A stretch of 34,302 nucleotides of DNA, from NCBI GenBank assembly GCA_947629545.1, contig CANREE010000022.1, forward strand, positions 1 through 34,302, given 5' to 3'. Under the pieces are notes generated by a model. The model was not told the origin of the DNA. It did not search any database and was given only the letters and a program-made list of their open reading frames with translations. This document shows, one piece after another, positions 25,482 through 34,140 of the stretch. How positions within the stretch are numbered: the stretch's first letter is position 1; the number at the start of each line of letters is the position of its first letter. Origin of the DNA: an uncultured Lachnospiraceae bacterium. GTDB lineage: Bacteria; Bacillota; Clostridia; Lachnospirales; Lachnospiraceae. The position numbers and the translations under genes are program-made.

Positions 25482-28400
25482 TCGACCATATTGACCTTCT
25501 TTAATTTGAAGTGCGCCGCGATATTAACAACCGCTGAGAACAGAACTGTCAGAACAGCTGCAAGCACATAAGCGTAAGGCGGCGCCGTACGTCCAAACAT
25601 AACCAGATTGACCTCCACAGTAAGGACCAGCCAGGCATGCAGCATACGTCCCATGATCAGTCCCAAAAGGATCCCGAAGATCGTCAGGAAGATATTCTCC
25701 CGGTAGACATAGGCGGTAGTCTCCCTGTCATAGAAACCCAGCACCTTCAAAGTCGCCAGTTCCCGGGTGCGCTCGGTAATATTGATGTTGGTCAGGTTAT
25801 AGAGGACCACAAACGCCAGGGCCGCAGCAGCAACAATGATGATGACCACCGCATAATCAATGGCGTTCATGCTGTCCGTGAAGCTGTCGCGGATCGTGGC
25901 AATATAAGAATAAGACGTGACCGCATCCATTGCCATCAGGTCCACCGACACCTGCTCCGACTGGGTCAGGCCGGCATCTTGGCAATACCGGATCATGGCC
26001 ACATTTGCTTCCGGCGCTTCGCCGAACAGGGTTTCATAGACAGCCTCGGACAAATATACATAATGGTGGACATAGTTCTCCACAATATCTGTGACTACAG
26101 CAGTCACCCGTTCGTCATCCTTTTCCAGCGTGACCGTATCACCGGCACGGACCTTCAGCAGTTCCGAAAGCTTTTCACTGATGATGACGCCGTCCTCCGG
26201 CAGCACCACCTGCGCGCTGTCCAGCCGATGCCGCAGATCGATGAACTGCGTAAATTCAGCCATATCCCCGACTGCGAACAAATAAACATCATAGGACGGC
26301 CCGGTCGTGGACGCCTCGACCATCGACTGGCTGGTAATCAGATAGTCTTCAATACTCTCATTATCTGACAGATACGTCTCCACCTTTCGGAGTTCTTCCG
26401 GCGCCGCCTCCGCATCCAGACCGGCCGTGGCGTCGTAAAGGGAAATATCGTCAAACTGCCGGTTCAGGATCGAGAAAATAGAATCATGCAGGCCAAAGCC
26501 CGTGACGATCAGCGCCGTGCAGCCGCCGATTCCAATGACGGTCATCCAGAAACGTCTCTTGTAGCGGAACAGATTGCGCATCGTCACCTTCCAGGTAAAG
26601 GAAAGGCGGCCCCAGAGCGGACGGATGTACTCCAAAAAGACTCGTTTGCCCGGCTTGGGAGCGCGGGGACGCATCAGATTCGCCGGCGTATCCACCAACG
26701 TGGACAGGCATGCCCAAAGCGCTGCACCGGTGGTACAGGCCACGGCGGCCAGCACCGAGAACACATAGGTTCCCATCTGGTTCTTGAACCGCAGCGCAGG
26801 AATATGGTACATAATGTTAAATGCGTTGGCAATAACCGCAGGGATCAGCGTGCCGCCCAGAAGAAGCCCAAGCACGCCGCCGATCAGGCTGGCCGACAGG
26901 GCATAACCGATGTATTTCTTCGAAATAGACAGGCGGGAAAATCCCATAGCCTTCAGCGCGCCGATCTGGGTACGCTGCTCTTCTACCATCCGGGTCATCG
27001 TAGTCAGACAGGCCAGAGCAGCAACCAGAAAGAAGATCACCGGGAAAATATTCGCCAGATTGCCGATACGTTCCGAATCCTGACCATAACCTTCAAAACC
27101 GGCGTTCGTATTGCGGCCGAGGACGTACCATTCGCATTCGTCGATATCATCCAGTTCCGCCTGCGCGTCGTCTACTTCCGCCTGCGCGTCATCAAGTTTC
27201 TTCTGGGCGTCAGCGATCTCTTCATCGGCCTCTTTTTTGCCGTCCTCGTATTCTACCAGGCCATCGGCATATTCCTTCTCACCGTCTGTAAGCTCCGCAA
27301 GCGCATCATCCAGTTCTTTCTGTCCGTCGATACGGGCGTCCTCCAGTTCGGCTACGCCGTCATTATATTCCTCCCAGCCCTCGGCCAGTTCCCGCTCGCC
27401 GTCCTCGATCTCGACGCGCGCGTCTTCCAGTTCCTTCCAGGCATCGTCAAGCTCCGCCTTTCCGTCGGCCAGTTCTTTCTCCGCGTCAGACAGCTCGACC
27501 CGGCCGTCATCCAGTTCCTTCCTCGCGCTGTCAAGCTCACTTTTGGCACCTGCTAACTGAGACCGGGCGGAACTGATCTCGGCGCTGGCAGATGAAAGCT
27601 GGGCCTCGGCAGCCTTAAGCTGCGCGGCAGACTCCTCCAGCTGCGCTTTCCCGTCAGCCAGCTGGGCAAAGCCCATATTGAGCTGCACTTGTTTTTCCAG
27701 CAGGTCATTTTTCGAACCCTGAACCGTATCACGCTGTCCTTTCAGGAGCATTTCTCCCTGCTCTATCTGTCCGCGCTGCGCGTTTAACGCCGATGCCACA
27801 CCGTAAAGTTCCGCCAGTTTCACATTATAATCCGCGTCATCAGGAGACAGGTTCTCTCTGGCTTCCTCGATCCGGCCCAGAGATTCATCGATTTGCCTTT
27901 TATTGTCCGCAAGTCCGTTCAGGTTCTGGTCGATCGCCGCAAGCCCCTCGTCAACCTGTGCCAGTCCGGCCTCCAGTTCGGCCTTTTGCTGATTCAGCAA
28001 CTGTTCCGATGCCTGGGCTTCCGCCGCTCCCTGATCATACTTCGCTTTTCCTGCAGCGTATTCCCTTTGTCCGGACTCATAAGCAGCTTCTCCGCTCGCC
28101 AGCGCCAGCTTCCCGCTCTCGTACTCCTGCTGCCCGTCTTCATATTTCCTCAGCCCGTTCTCATACTCCGTCCTGCCATCTTCATATTCCTTCTCGCCAT
28201 TCTCATATTCAACGACGCCATCCTGATACTCCTTCAGTCCGTCAGCATATTTCTGCTTCCCGTCCGCCAGTTCCTGCTCCGCGTCCAGAAGCTCCTGATG
28301 CGCGTCCGCAAGCTCCTTTTCCGCATCCGCGATCTCCTGATGATACGTGTCGATCCCTTCATAATAATCCTTCCAGCCGTCGTCCAGTTCCTGCCGGGCA

Positions 28401-29311
28401 TCCGCAAGTTCCGCTTCCGCATCCGCAAGCTCACGATCCGCGTCCGCGCGGGCATCCGCGAGTTCCTGCCTCGCATCGTCCAGTTCCGTCCGCGCATCAT
28501 CGATTTCCTTCTGCGCATCCCCAACGACAGAAGCATACCGCAGCTGCGCCCGTTCATCCGCCAGACCGTCCAGACTGTCAAGAAGCGCTTCTAACCGATC
28601 ATCATATTCATCCCCATAACTGTCCAGCGCAAGCAGACCATCGCCGGTAAAATAAGCCATGGTATAGTAATCGTAATGGAAATTGTCCTCCGGAATATAC
28701 ACAAAACCATCGATAGAACCGCCGCCCAGAGAAGAAGTTCCCCGGTCCGTTCCCACATAAAGCGGACTCTCCGCAACACCTACGATAGTATAGGACAAAT
28801 TCTCCAGATCACCTTCATTATCTTCATCCAGCACCAGATCCAGCCGGTCTCCTATCTGAAGGCCCAATTCGGTCAGAAGAAGCTGCTCTGTAATACACTC
28901 TTCAGATGTCTGAGGCAGCCGTCCTTCGACGACCTCCAGCAGATTCATCCGGCGCGGCATTGAACGTACACTGACAATCGCATCCTGCGCGATAGCGTCT
29001 ACCGACCAGATGCCTTCCACTTCTCCGATCCCTTCCGCCGCCGCCAGCACCTGAAGATCCTCGTCCGTCAATCCCAGCGTAGAAATAACATAACCGTCCA
29101 TCAGGTTCGTACGGTCATAATAAGTATCAGCCGTATACTGCATATCCGGCGCCGTAGTCCGAAGCCCTGCCAGAAATGCTACCGCCAGAGCGGACAATAC
29201 CAGAATGGACAGAAAACGGCTGAATGTGTTACGAATCTCACGGAAGGCATCCGTCGCAAGGCGATCCCGGCGCGGAAATCTTCGGCCCGCCCCGCCGCCC
29301 CGGCCTACCAT
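25460..29311 (-). CDS. FtsX/MacB-type ABC permease with very long coiled-coil stalk
   Basis: A 1283-residue permease. Transmembrane helix 1 (about 31-50) and an external MacB-like region (about 51-260) are followed by a charged coiled coil (about 262-724), a first FtsX core (about 750-870; E-E-Q-R-T-Q-I-G-A-L-K-A-M-G-F-S) and a second external region and FtsX core (about 1150-1270; E-R-T-R-E-L-A-T-L-K-V-L-G-F). The coil splits into two nearly equal arms around the turn N-L-S-P-D-D-A-D-Y at about 488-496. Part of arm 1 (about 351-430) repeats a heptad of the type E-Y-x-D/N-G. The family moves lipids or peptides, or transmits force to envelope enzymes. The ATG at 29311 overlaps the ATPase stop by 7 bases and follows GGAGGAG. 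Confidence 0.9.
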   Translation of the reverse strand: MVGRGGGAGRRFPRRDRLATDAFREIRNTFSRFLSILVLSALAVAFLAGLRTTAPDMQYTADTYYDRTNLMDGYVISTLGLTDEDLQVLAAAEGIGEVEGIWSVDAIAQDAIVSVRSMPRRMNLLEVVEGRLPQTSEECITEQLLLTELGLQIGDRLDLVLDEDNEGDLENLSYTIVGVAESPLYVGTDRGTSSLGGGSIDGFVYIPEDNFHYDYYTMAYFTGDGLLALDSYGDEYDDRLEALLDSLDGLADERAQLRYASVVGDAQKEIDDARTELDDARQELADARADADRELADAEAELADARQELDDGWKDYYEGIDTYHQEIADAEKELADAHQELLDAEQELADGKQKYADGLKEYQDGVVEYENGEKEYEDGRTEYENGLRKYEDGQQEYESGKLALASGEAAYESGQREYAAGKAKYDQGAAEAQASEQLLNQQKAELEAGLAQVDEGLAAIDQNLNGLADNKRQIDESLGRIEEARENLSPDDADYNVKLAELYGVASALNAQRGQIEQGEMLLKGQRDTVQGSKNDLLEKQVQLNMGFAQLADGKAQLEESAAQLKAAEAQLSSASAEISSARSQLAGAKSELDSARKELDDGRVELSDAEKELADGKAELDDAWKELEDARVEIEDGERELAEGWEEYNDGVAELEDARIDGQKELDDALAELTDGEKEYADGLVEYEDGKKEADEEIADAQKKLDDAQAEVDDAQAELDDIDECEWYVLGRNTNAGFEGYGQDSERIGNLANIFPVIFFLVAALACLTTMTRMVEEQRTQIGALKAMGFSRLSISKKYIGYALSASLIGGVLGLLLGGTLIPAVIANAFNIMYHIPALRFKNQMGTYVFSVLAAVACTTGAALWACLSTLVDTPANLMRPRAPKPGKRVFLEYIRPLWGRLSFTWKVTMRNLFRYKRRFWMTVIGIGGCTALIVTGFGLHDSIFSILNRQFDDISLYDATAGLDAEAAPEELRKVETYLSDNESIEDYLITSQSMVEASTTGPSYDVYLFAVGDMAEFTQFIDLRHRLDSAQVVLPEDGVIISEKLSELLKVRAGDTVTLEKDDERVTAVVTDIVENYVHHYVYLSEAVYETLFGEAPEANVAMIRYCQDAGLTQSEQVSVDLMAMDAVTSYSYIATIRDSFTDSMNAIDYAVVIIIVAAAALAFVVLYNLTNINITERTRELATLKVLGFYDRETTAYVYRENIFLTIFGILLGLIMGRMLHAWLVLTVEVNLVMFGRTAPPYAYVLAAVLTVLFSAVVNIAAHFKLKKVNMVESLKTVE

Positions 29312-30006
29312 TCGATCTCCTCCACCGGCGTCGGGTGGACGTTCGTTTCTATGGCCGCCACCTGCCCGTTCTTTACATGGATTACCCGGTCGGCCATCGG
29401 CGTGATCGCTGTATTATGTGTAATGACCACCACGGTCATTCCCCCCTGCCGGCAAGTATCCTGCAGAAGCTTCAGGATCGCCTTACCCGTCACATAGTCC
29501 AGCGCCCCCGTCGGCTCGTCACACAGCAGCAGCTTGGGATTCTTCGCCAGGGCTCTGGCAATCGCCACCCTCTGCTGCTCTCCGCCGGACAACTGGGCCG
29601 GAAAATTCCCCAGACGGTCTCCAAGACCCACATGCTCCAGTACGCTCTTTGCGTCCAGCGGGTCGTCACAGATCTGAGACGCCAGCTCTACATTCTCCAG
29701 CGCTGTCAGGTTCTGGACCAGATTATAGAACTGAAACACGAAACCGATATCATGCCGTCGGTAGGCGGTCAGCTGCCGGGAATTATAATCGCTGACCCGC
29801 GCGCCGTCCACGACGATCGTACCGCCGGAACATGCGTCCATACCGCCCAGCATATTGAGTACCGTCGTCTTTCCGGCGCCGGAAGGTCCCACAATAACGG
29901 CAAACTCTCCCTTCTCAATCGAGAAATTAACACCGTCCACCGCATTGATCGTGACTTCGCCCATCTGGTATATCTTTTTTACATTTTCAAATAATATGTA
30001 GCTCAA
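29305..30006 (-). CDS. ABC transporter ATPase of the MacB/LolD type
   Basis: A 233-residue ATPase: Walker [11 protein letters not shown]-loop F-V-F-Q-F-Y-N-L, signature L-S-G-G-E-Q-Q-R, Walker [14 protein letters not shown]-loop V-I-T-H-N. This set is typical of MacB/LolD/BceA partners of FtsX-like permeases. The TTG at 30006 is taken as start because the conserved S-Y-I-L-F-E-N-V begins there and AGGTGG precedes it at 7 nt. An upstream GTG in frame (30069) lies at the predicted transcription start and cannot be used. It is the first gene of a two-gene operon with the permease. Confidence 0.9.
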   Translation of the reverse strand: MSYILFENVKKIYQMGEVTINAVDGVNFSIEKGEFAVIVGPSGAGKTTVLNMLGGMDACSGGTIVVDGARVSDYNSRQLTAYRRHDIGFVFQFYNLVQNLTALENVELASQICDDPLDAKSVLEHVGLGDRLGNFPAQLSGGEQQRVAIARALAKNPKLLLCDEPTGALDYVTGKAILKLLQDTCRQGGMTVVVITHNTAITPMADRVIHVKNGQVAAIETNVHPTPVEEIEW

Positions 30007-30073
30007 ACCGTCACCACCTGCGTATTCTGTACAACAAATCCAACTGCTTTCGTCCCCTGCCGCAAGCACTATT

Positions 30074-30103
30074 ATCTTAGCCTTTCTGAGGTTTCATTGT
30101 CAA
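30074..30103 (-). promoter_or_regulatory. sigma-A promoter of the MacB-type operon
   Basis: On the minus strand: TTGACA (30098-30103, perfect), 18-nt spacer, TAAGAT (30074-30079). Start near 30067 gives a ~60-nt leader to the TTG at 30006. Confidence 0.7.
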
Positions 30104-30249
30104 TATCGAAAAGAAGATTTAAGAGAATTTACATTTTTTTCAGATGTTTTGCAGTCACAGGGTTTTTTTATATCGTATAGTTCTCCGCCCGGCACCGCAT
30201 ACTATTCGCAGCCGGCATAACTTACAATTTGAGAGGAGATGGAGGTATC

Positions 30250-30495
30250 ATGATGCGACAGATTTTTTCCGCCAGAGATTCTTTTACAGATGAAGAAATA
30301 TGGGACGACCCCTACGAAGATACCTATATCGAAAATGATCCTTACAGCTGTTTTATGGATGACGACAGGATCGAGATGAAAGCCGGATCAGCCACAGACT
30401 GCACCGGTCTGATTCCCGCCCTTCCGGAATCGGAGGCGGAACTGGAAGCTTACGCGCAGATGTACCATTATCCGGGCGATATCCTGGAAGACTGA
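30250..30495 (+). CDS. Small acidic protein of unknown function
   Basis: An 81-residue protein that I do not recognise. It is strongly acidic: D-E-E-I-W-D-D-P-Y-E-D, then E-N-D-P-Y and M-D-D-D-R in the first half, E-S-E-A-E-L-E-A-Y in the second, ending I-L-E-D. There is no signal peptide or membrane segment, and it has two cysteines. GGAGG at 30241-30245 supports a start at 30250 or, with better spacing, at 30253 (M-R-Q-I-F). It has its own terminator at 30502, so it is probably expressed alone. Its neighbours (MacB-type ABC operon and anti-sigma/sigma pair, both minus strand) say nothing certain about its job. Confidence 0.65.
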   Translation: MMRQIFSARDSFTDEEIWDDPYEDTYIENDPYSCFMDDDRIEMKAGSATDCTGLIPALPESEAELEAYAQMYHYPGDILED

Positions 30496-30501
30496 CAATA
30501 A

Positions 30502-30530
30502 CCGGCAGTCACGCAGACGTCCTCTGCCGG
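30502..30530. terminator. Terminator between small acidic gene and anti-sigma gene
   Basis: CCGGCAG (30502-30508) pairs with CTGCCGG (30524-30530) around a 15-nt loop, followed by ATTTCC on the plus strand and TTATTG on the minus strand. Confidence 0.6.
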
Positions 30531-30602
30531 ATTTCCACAATCGCTTCCCGAAAGGCGAACCCGCCAGCCGCCATACCAGATTGAAACTTCCGTCCGGTAC
30601 GG

Positions 30603-31709
30603 CTACGGGTTCTGCCTTTCCGCCTTTTTGTTTCTGATCAGCATTATCAGTTCCGGCACCAACGTAGTATCGTCGCGATAATAGATCTGCCGCGACGCAT
30701 CCTCCGCGCCGTCCTGCGGCTCGTTCCTTTTCTGCCCGGTATTCTGCGCAGCCATCTCCTGCTGCTCTATGTTCCATATCCTGCTGCCGTCCAGCAGACT
30801 CTCATAAACAGCAGGGAACAGATAGCCGCCGTCTTCGGTTACCCGGATCTGGGGAAGCACCGGTTCCCACACGCCGTCACGCCGGACCAAAGGAAGCAGA
30901 TAGCGCTCTTCCGGACATATTTCCGGGGTTGTCTGGGCAGAATCGTCCGCTTCGGTATCCGGAATTTCAACTGTCAGCATACTGCCTGCGGCAATCTCCT
31001 CTGTAACCGACACATCCGCCGCTCCGCCCGCCTGCCCTTCATTCGGATCCTCTTCCCGGTAACAGACCTCATCCACGAGTACCTTACAGATCACCCGATC
31101 AGTGTCTCCCTCTTCTGCCCCTGCACGGTCCGTCCGCTGCACGGTCACCAGACAGAGAAGCTGTGTATCCCCAAGACTATCCTCCGAAAATCCATCCCTG
31201 CCCGCCTTTATCTCTGTTTCCGCTGTAATCTCCGCCGTCATAGCCATGGTCTCCGCCGCAGTCTCCGCCATAGCCGCCACGGTCTCCGCTGCAGTTTCCA
31301 TACAGCCGTCTATATTGCCGGCCCCTGCCTCTTCTTCCTCAATTTCTGCCTCCCCATATGACTGCCCTGCATCATACGCACCTGCGGTGGATCGGGTCGT
31401 GTTACCGCTGCGCCCCATATTCATGTCCCATAGCCCCGGTACAACAACCAAAATCATCAAAAATACCGCAACGGCCGCAGCCGCACCGTACAGGCGGAAC
31501 CGCGGTAAACGCAGGATGCGGCCGTCTTCCGCACTGACGCTCTCCGAATCTCGTCCCTGCTCTTCTTCGTCTATCGTCCCCGGCTTCCTTTCACCTTCAG
31601 TCTCTGCGGTACGGTCAGCAAGTCTGCCCTCAATCCGATCCCAGAGATCCGGCGCGGCCTGAGTCACCATTTTCCGGTATTCCCGTTCCAGCTTACCCTC
31701 TCTCTTCAT
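30603..31709 (-). CDS. Putative anti-sigma factor, single-pass membrane protein
   Basis: A 368-residue protein. The cytoplasmic part (1-72) starts with the motif Y-R-K-M-V-T-Q-A-A-P-D-L-W-D-R-I-E, often seen in clostridial anti-sigma factors. One transmembrane helix (about 73-93) and a long external domain (about 94-368) follow. The latter contains an Ala/Glu/Thr/Met low-complexity run (about 137-166, A-A-E-T-M-type units), an acidic middle and a C-terminal part with W-N-I-E-Q-Q and R-Q-I-Y-Y-R-D-D-T-T. Its ATG (31709) overlaps the sigma stop by 4 bases (ATGA), the usual arrangement for a sigma/anti-sigma pair. It would hold the ECF sigma factor inactive until an envelope signal is sensed; the signal is unknown. 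Confidence 0.75.
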   Translation of the reverse strand: MKREGKLEREYRKMVTQAAPDLWDRIEGRLADRTAETEGERKPGTIDEEEQGRDSESVSAEDGRILRLPRFRLYGAAAAVAVFLMILVVVPGLWDMNMGRSGNTTRSTAGAYDAGQSYGEAEIEEEEAGAGNIDGCMETAAETVAAMAETAAETMAMTAEITAETEIKAGRDGFSEDSLGDTQLLCLVTVQRTDRAGAEEGDTDRVICKVLVDEVCYREEDPNEGQAGGAADVSVTEEIAAGSMLTVEIPDTEADDSAQTTPEICPEERYLLPLVRRDGVWEPVLPQIRVTEDGGYLFPAVYESLLDGSRIWNIEQQEMAAQNTGQKRNEPQDGAEDASRQIYYRDDTTLVPELIMLIRNKKAERQNP

Positions 31710-32227
31710 AGCCGCACCTCTCTCAACTTACGGATCGCCGTCCGATAGCACCAGGCCACCGTTCCCTGCGGCTTTCCCAACATTCGGGCAATCTCACGAA
31801 ATGTCAGTTCACCCATGATCCTCAGACCTACGATCTCCCTTTCGTCATCTTTCAGGGTCCTCAGTGCCTGCGCCAGACTCACCGCATCCACCACTCCCTC
31901 ATCAAAAAACTTCTGACCTTCAGAATACTCAGGAAGTTCTTCCACCGGTTCCTCACGCTGTCGCTTCCGAAGATAATCCAGCGCCATATTGCGCGCTATC
32001 GTCAACATCCAGGCACGGTGACCGCGTCCCGGCCTGTAAGTATCCGCCACATTCCACAGACGAATAAAGAATTCGCTCGTCACATCCTCCGCGTCCTCCC
32101 GATTGCGCACAATTGCCCAGACCGCGGAGTAGATCATGGGATTATAATCCTCATAGATTGCACGCAGTCCCTCTTTTTCGTTTTTACAGATCTGGCTGAT
32201 ACTTTCGGTAAAATGTTGTTCGGTCAT
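31706..32227 (-). CDS. ECF-family RNA polymerase sigma factor
   Basis: A 173-residue sigma-70 family protein of the extracytoplasmic-function type. Region 2 (about 22-90) has Y-N-P-M-I-Y-S-A-V-W-A-I-V-R-N-R-E-D-A-E-D-V-T-S-E-F-F-I-R-L-W and A-W-M-L-T-I-A-R-N-M-A-L-D-Y-L-R-K. Region 4 (about 118-170) has D-D-E-R-E-I-V-G-L-R-I-M-G-E-L-T-F-R-E-I-A-R-M-L-G-K-P-Q-G-T-V, the -35-binding helix-turn-helix. It lacks regions 1 and 3, as expected. The ATG at 32227 follows GAGGA at 7 nt. It is co-transcribed with the anti-sigma gene. Confidence 0.93.
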   Translation of the reverse strand: MTEQHFTESISQICKNEKEGLRAIYEDYNPMIYSAVWAIVRNREDAEDVTSEFFIRLWNVADTYRPGRGHRAWMLTIARNMALDYLRKRQREEPVEELPEYSEGQKFFDEGVVDAVSLAQALRTLKDDEREIVGLRIMGELTFREIARMLGKPQGTVAWCYRTAIRKLREVRL

Positions 32228-32313
32228 GACAGGATCCTCTTTTGCTTCAGCCTTCCGTATACGATACGTCCCAGCCAGCCGGATTTATGGCGAAACGTAT
32301 GCCCTTATTCTGT

Positions 32314-32342
32314 AATTTATCAGTTTTTTCTCTTAAACGCAA
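32314..32342 (-). promoter_or_regulatory. Possible promoter of the sigma/anti-sigma operon
   Basis: On the minus strand: TTGCGT (32337-32342), 17-nt spacer, TAAATT (32314-32319). It is a weak match. A CGTATCGTATACG stretch nearer the gene (about 32255-32270) might instead be part of an ECF-type promoter. Confidence 0.35.
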
Positions 32343-32373
32343 GGTCCTTTGGCCGGCAACCCGATGATTTACA

Positions 32374-32402
32374 TTGCGCAAATTGAGAAACCCATGTAAA
32401 AT
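32374..32402 (+). promoter_or_regulatory. Probable promoter of the radical SAM gene
   Basis: TTGCGC (32374-32379), 17-nt spacer, TAAAAT (32397-32402), about 40 nt before the chosen ATG. Confidence 0.5.
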
Positions 32403-32442
32403 GGAACTGAACCGTTCAAATTTACTGATGTGGAGAAAACTT

Positions 32443-33447
32443 ATGACGTCCATTCTTTCGGAAGAACAATATAAATCCTGTCAACTCTGCCCCCGTCGAT
32501 GCGGAGTGGACCGCACCGGCGGTCAGGTTGCATCAGGGCATTCTGGTTTCTGTCGCTGCACCGATCACGTTATGGTAGCACGCGCCGCCCTGCATCAATG
32601 GGAAGAGCCCTGTCTCAGCGGCAGCCCCGATGGTCTCCCGCCTGCCGGCGAACCTGTAAACAGCCCGGCCGCAACCGGCGTTTCCCATGGGAGCGGCACC
32701 GTCTTCTTCAGCGGCTGCACGTTAGGCTGCTGCTTTTGCCAGAACTATCCCGTCAGCCATGAACGCTTCGGCAAGGAAATTACCATACGTCAATTAGCCG
32801 ACATTTTCCTGCGTCTGCAGGATGAGGGCGCCTTCAATATTAATCTGGTCACAGCTACCCAGTATCTGCCTTCCGTCGTCCGGGCACTGGAACTGGTTCG
32901 AAATCGCCTTACGATACCGGTCGTCTACAACTGCGGCGGCTATGAACGTCCGGAAACCGTCCGGGCCCTTACGGGTTATGTAGACATCTGGCTTCCAGAC
33001 CTCAAATACTTCGACCCTACACTGGCTTCCCGCTATTCTCAGGCCGCAAACTACTTCCTATATGCTTCCAGGGCCATCCCGCAAATGATTGCCCAGACCG
33101 GCGCACCGGTCATGGATGAAAACGGTCTCCTGCGCTCCGGCGTCATCGTCCGTCACATGGTCCTTCCCGGCGCCCGCACAGATTCCATCCGCCTGCTCCA
33201 TTGGATGAAAGAAAATCTTCCCGTCGGGCAATGGCTTTTAAGTCTGATGAGCCAGTATACCCCCGCCGGCGACATCCTGCACTCCTCCATCCGCCGCTTT
33301 CCGGAACTTAACCGCCGCATCACCACCTTTGAATATGAATCCGTTCTGAACACAGCCATCGACCTTGGCCTGACTGCCGGATACATGCAGCAAAAAAGCA
33401 GCGCAAAAGAGGAATACACGCCGCCCTTCGATCTCACCGGCGTCTAA
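32443..33447 (+). CDS. PflX-like radical SAM protein (PFL-activase related)
   Basis: A 334-residue radical SAM protein of the COG1313/PflX type. The N-terminal cysteine module C-Q-L-C-P-R-R-C-G-V-D-R (about 12-23) and a further C-R-C at about 38-40 precede the radical SAM cluster C-T-L-G-C-C-F-C (C-x3-C-x2-C, about 91-98) with F-F-S-G before it. N-C-G-G-Y-E and D-I-W-L-P-D-L-K-Y-F-D are typical later motifs. The family resembles pyruvate formate-lyase activases, but its target is not known; no glycyl-radical enzyme is nearby. The ATG at 32443 follows GGAG at 8 nt and starts the conserved region; the frame is open upstream over the promoter. Confidence 0.85.
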   Translation: MTSILSEEQYKSCQLCPRRCGVDRTGGQVASGHSGFCRCTDHVMVARAALHQWEEPCLSGSPDGLPPAGEPVNSPAATGVSHGSGTVFFSGCTLGCCFCQNYPVSHERFGKEITIRQLADIFLRLQDEGAFNINLVTATQYLPSVVRALELVRNRLTIPVVYNCGGYERPETVRALTGYVDIWLPDLKYFDPTLASRYSQAANYFLYASRAIPQMIAQTGAPVMDENGLLRSGVIVRHMVLPGARTDSIRLLHWMKENLPVGQWLLSLMSQYTPAGDILHSSIRRFPELNRRITTFEYESVLNTAIDLGLTAGYMQQKSSAKEEYTPPFDLTGV

Positions 33448-33516
33448 AGCCGTACAGCGACCGCTATTTTCCTGCTTTCCCCTGCCCATGAAATGCTGAT
33501 TCTCCGAAACAACATT

Positions 33517-33554
33517 TGAGGGTATCAGCTTCTTTTCTCTCGCCGATACCCTCA
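33517..33554 (-). terminator. Inverted repeat ending the putative RNA gene
   Basis: TGAGGGTATC (33517-33526) pairs with GATACCCTCA (33545-33554), 10 bp perfect, with an 18-nt loop. On the minus strand it is followed by AATGTTGTTT, a weak T-tract; on the plus strand by no T-run. Confidence 0.55.
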
Positions 33555-33571
33555 TGAAACTATTACATCCA

Positions 33572-33585
33572 TTGGACCGTACCTC
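33572..33585 (-). repeat. Direct repeat GAGGTACGGTCCAA, 3' copy
   Basis: It is identical over 14 bases to 33827-33840, 255 bp apart, and lies about 20 nt before the terminal hairpin on the minus strand. Confidence 0.7.
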
Positions 33586-33826
33586 TCTTTTTTAATTCTA
33601 TCTATATAAATTTCTCCTCTCTGTCGACTGCCGCCTCTTTCTTCATCTTCTATTCTTATCTCTCTAATCCCTGCGATCGGTATCTCTCTGATCCATCATA
33701 CTTTCTCGTCATATCATGAACCGATGATCCTGCAGCCATCTTAGATCTTCTCTTCGAGGTCTTCGTCACAGATCGGAAATCCTGTGTTCCATCTATCCCA
33801 CAGATGGAACTAAACTTACGTGTTCT

Positions 33827-33840
33827 TTGGACCGTACCTC
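33827..33840 (-). repeat. Direct repeat GAGGTACGGTCCAA, 5' copy
   Basis: It lies about 45 nt after the predicted start of the putative RNA; here it is preceded by AAAG, making AAAGGAGG. Confidence 0.7.
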
Positions 33841-33891
33841 CTTTACTTAGATTTTATGTCTCTCTTTTGCGTCGTTGTTTTTGATGTTTTT

Positions 33892-33920
33892 ACTATACCA
33901 GATATCCATTTATTTGTCAA
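33892..33920 (-). promoter_or_regulatory. Strong sigma-A promoter with A/T-rich upstream element
   Basis: On the minus strand: TTGACA (33915-33920, perfect), 17-nt spacer, TATAGT (33892-33897). Runs of A and T lie directly upstream, like an UP element. It points away from any annotated start codon. Confidence 0.85.
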
Positions 33921-34140
33921 CACTTTTTTCAAAAAATTTTTAAGATTTTTGTATCTTTCTATATTTTGAACTAATCGTCTGCGATTATTTGAATAAATCC
34001 AAAATATTTCGCCTAATTTATCCGAACATTTCCGATATAATTCGACTTTTCATATCTGTTTAGGAAAATCCGCCATAGCTTAAGTCTCACAAACCGTATG
34101 ACTTCCGAAATTTTCCAAACTGCCGGCGACCTTCCCGCGT

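Larger units (their letters stand above)
33517..33886 (-). ncRNA. Candidate small RNA, ~370 nt, minus strand
   Basis: A strong promoter (33892-33920) fires leftward into a purine-rich sequence with no good start codon after its only Shine-Dalgarno-like GGAGG. Visible hairpins include GTTCCATC/GATGGAAC (about 33785-33811), and the unit ends at the inverted repeat 33517-33554. The 14-base direct repeat GAGGTACGGTCCAA occurs near both ends (plus-strand 33827-33840 and 33572-33585). A frame stays open through part of it but lacks an ATG near the GGAGG. I do not recognise a known RNA family. Confidence 0.45.

Noticed and set aside
30069-30069. Upstream GTG start for the MacB-type ATPase
   Set aside because: It lies at the predicted transcription start and has no ribosome binding site; the TTG at 30006 fits the family alignment.
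33238-33555. Minus-strand 105-residue frame overlapping the radical SAM gene end
   Set aside because: Half of it is antisense to the radical SAM gene and it begins in the inverted repeat 33517-33554; no ribosome binding site.
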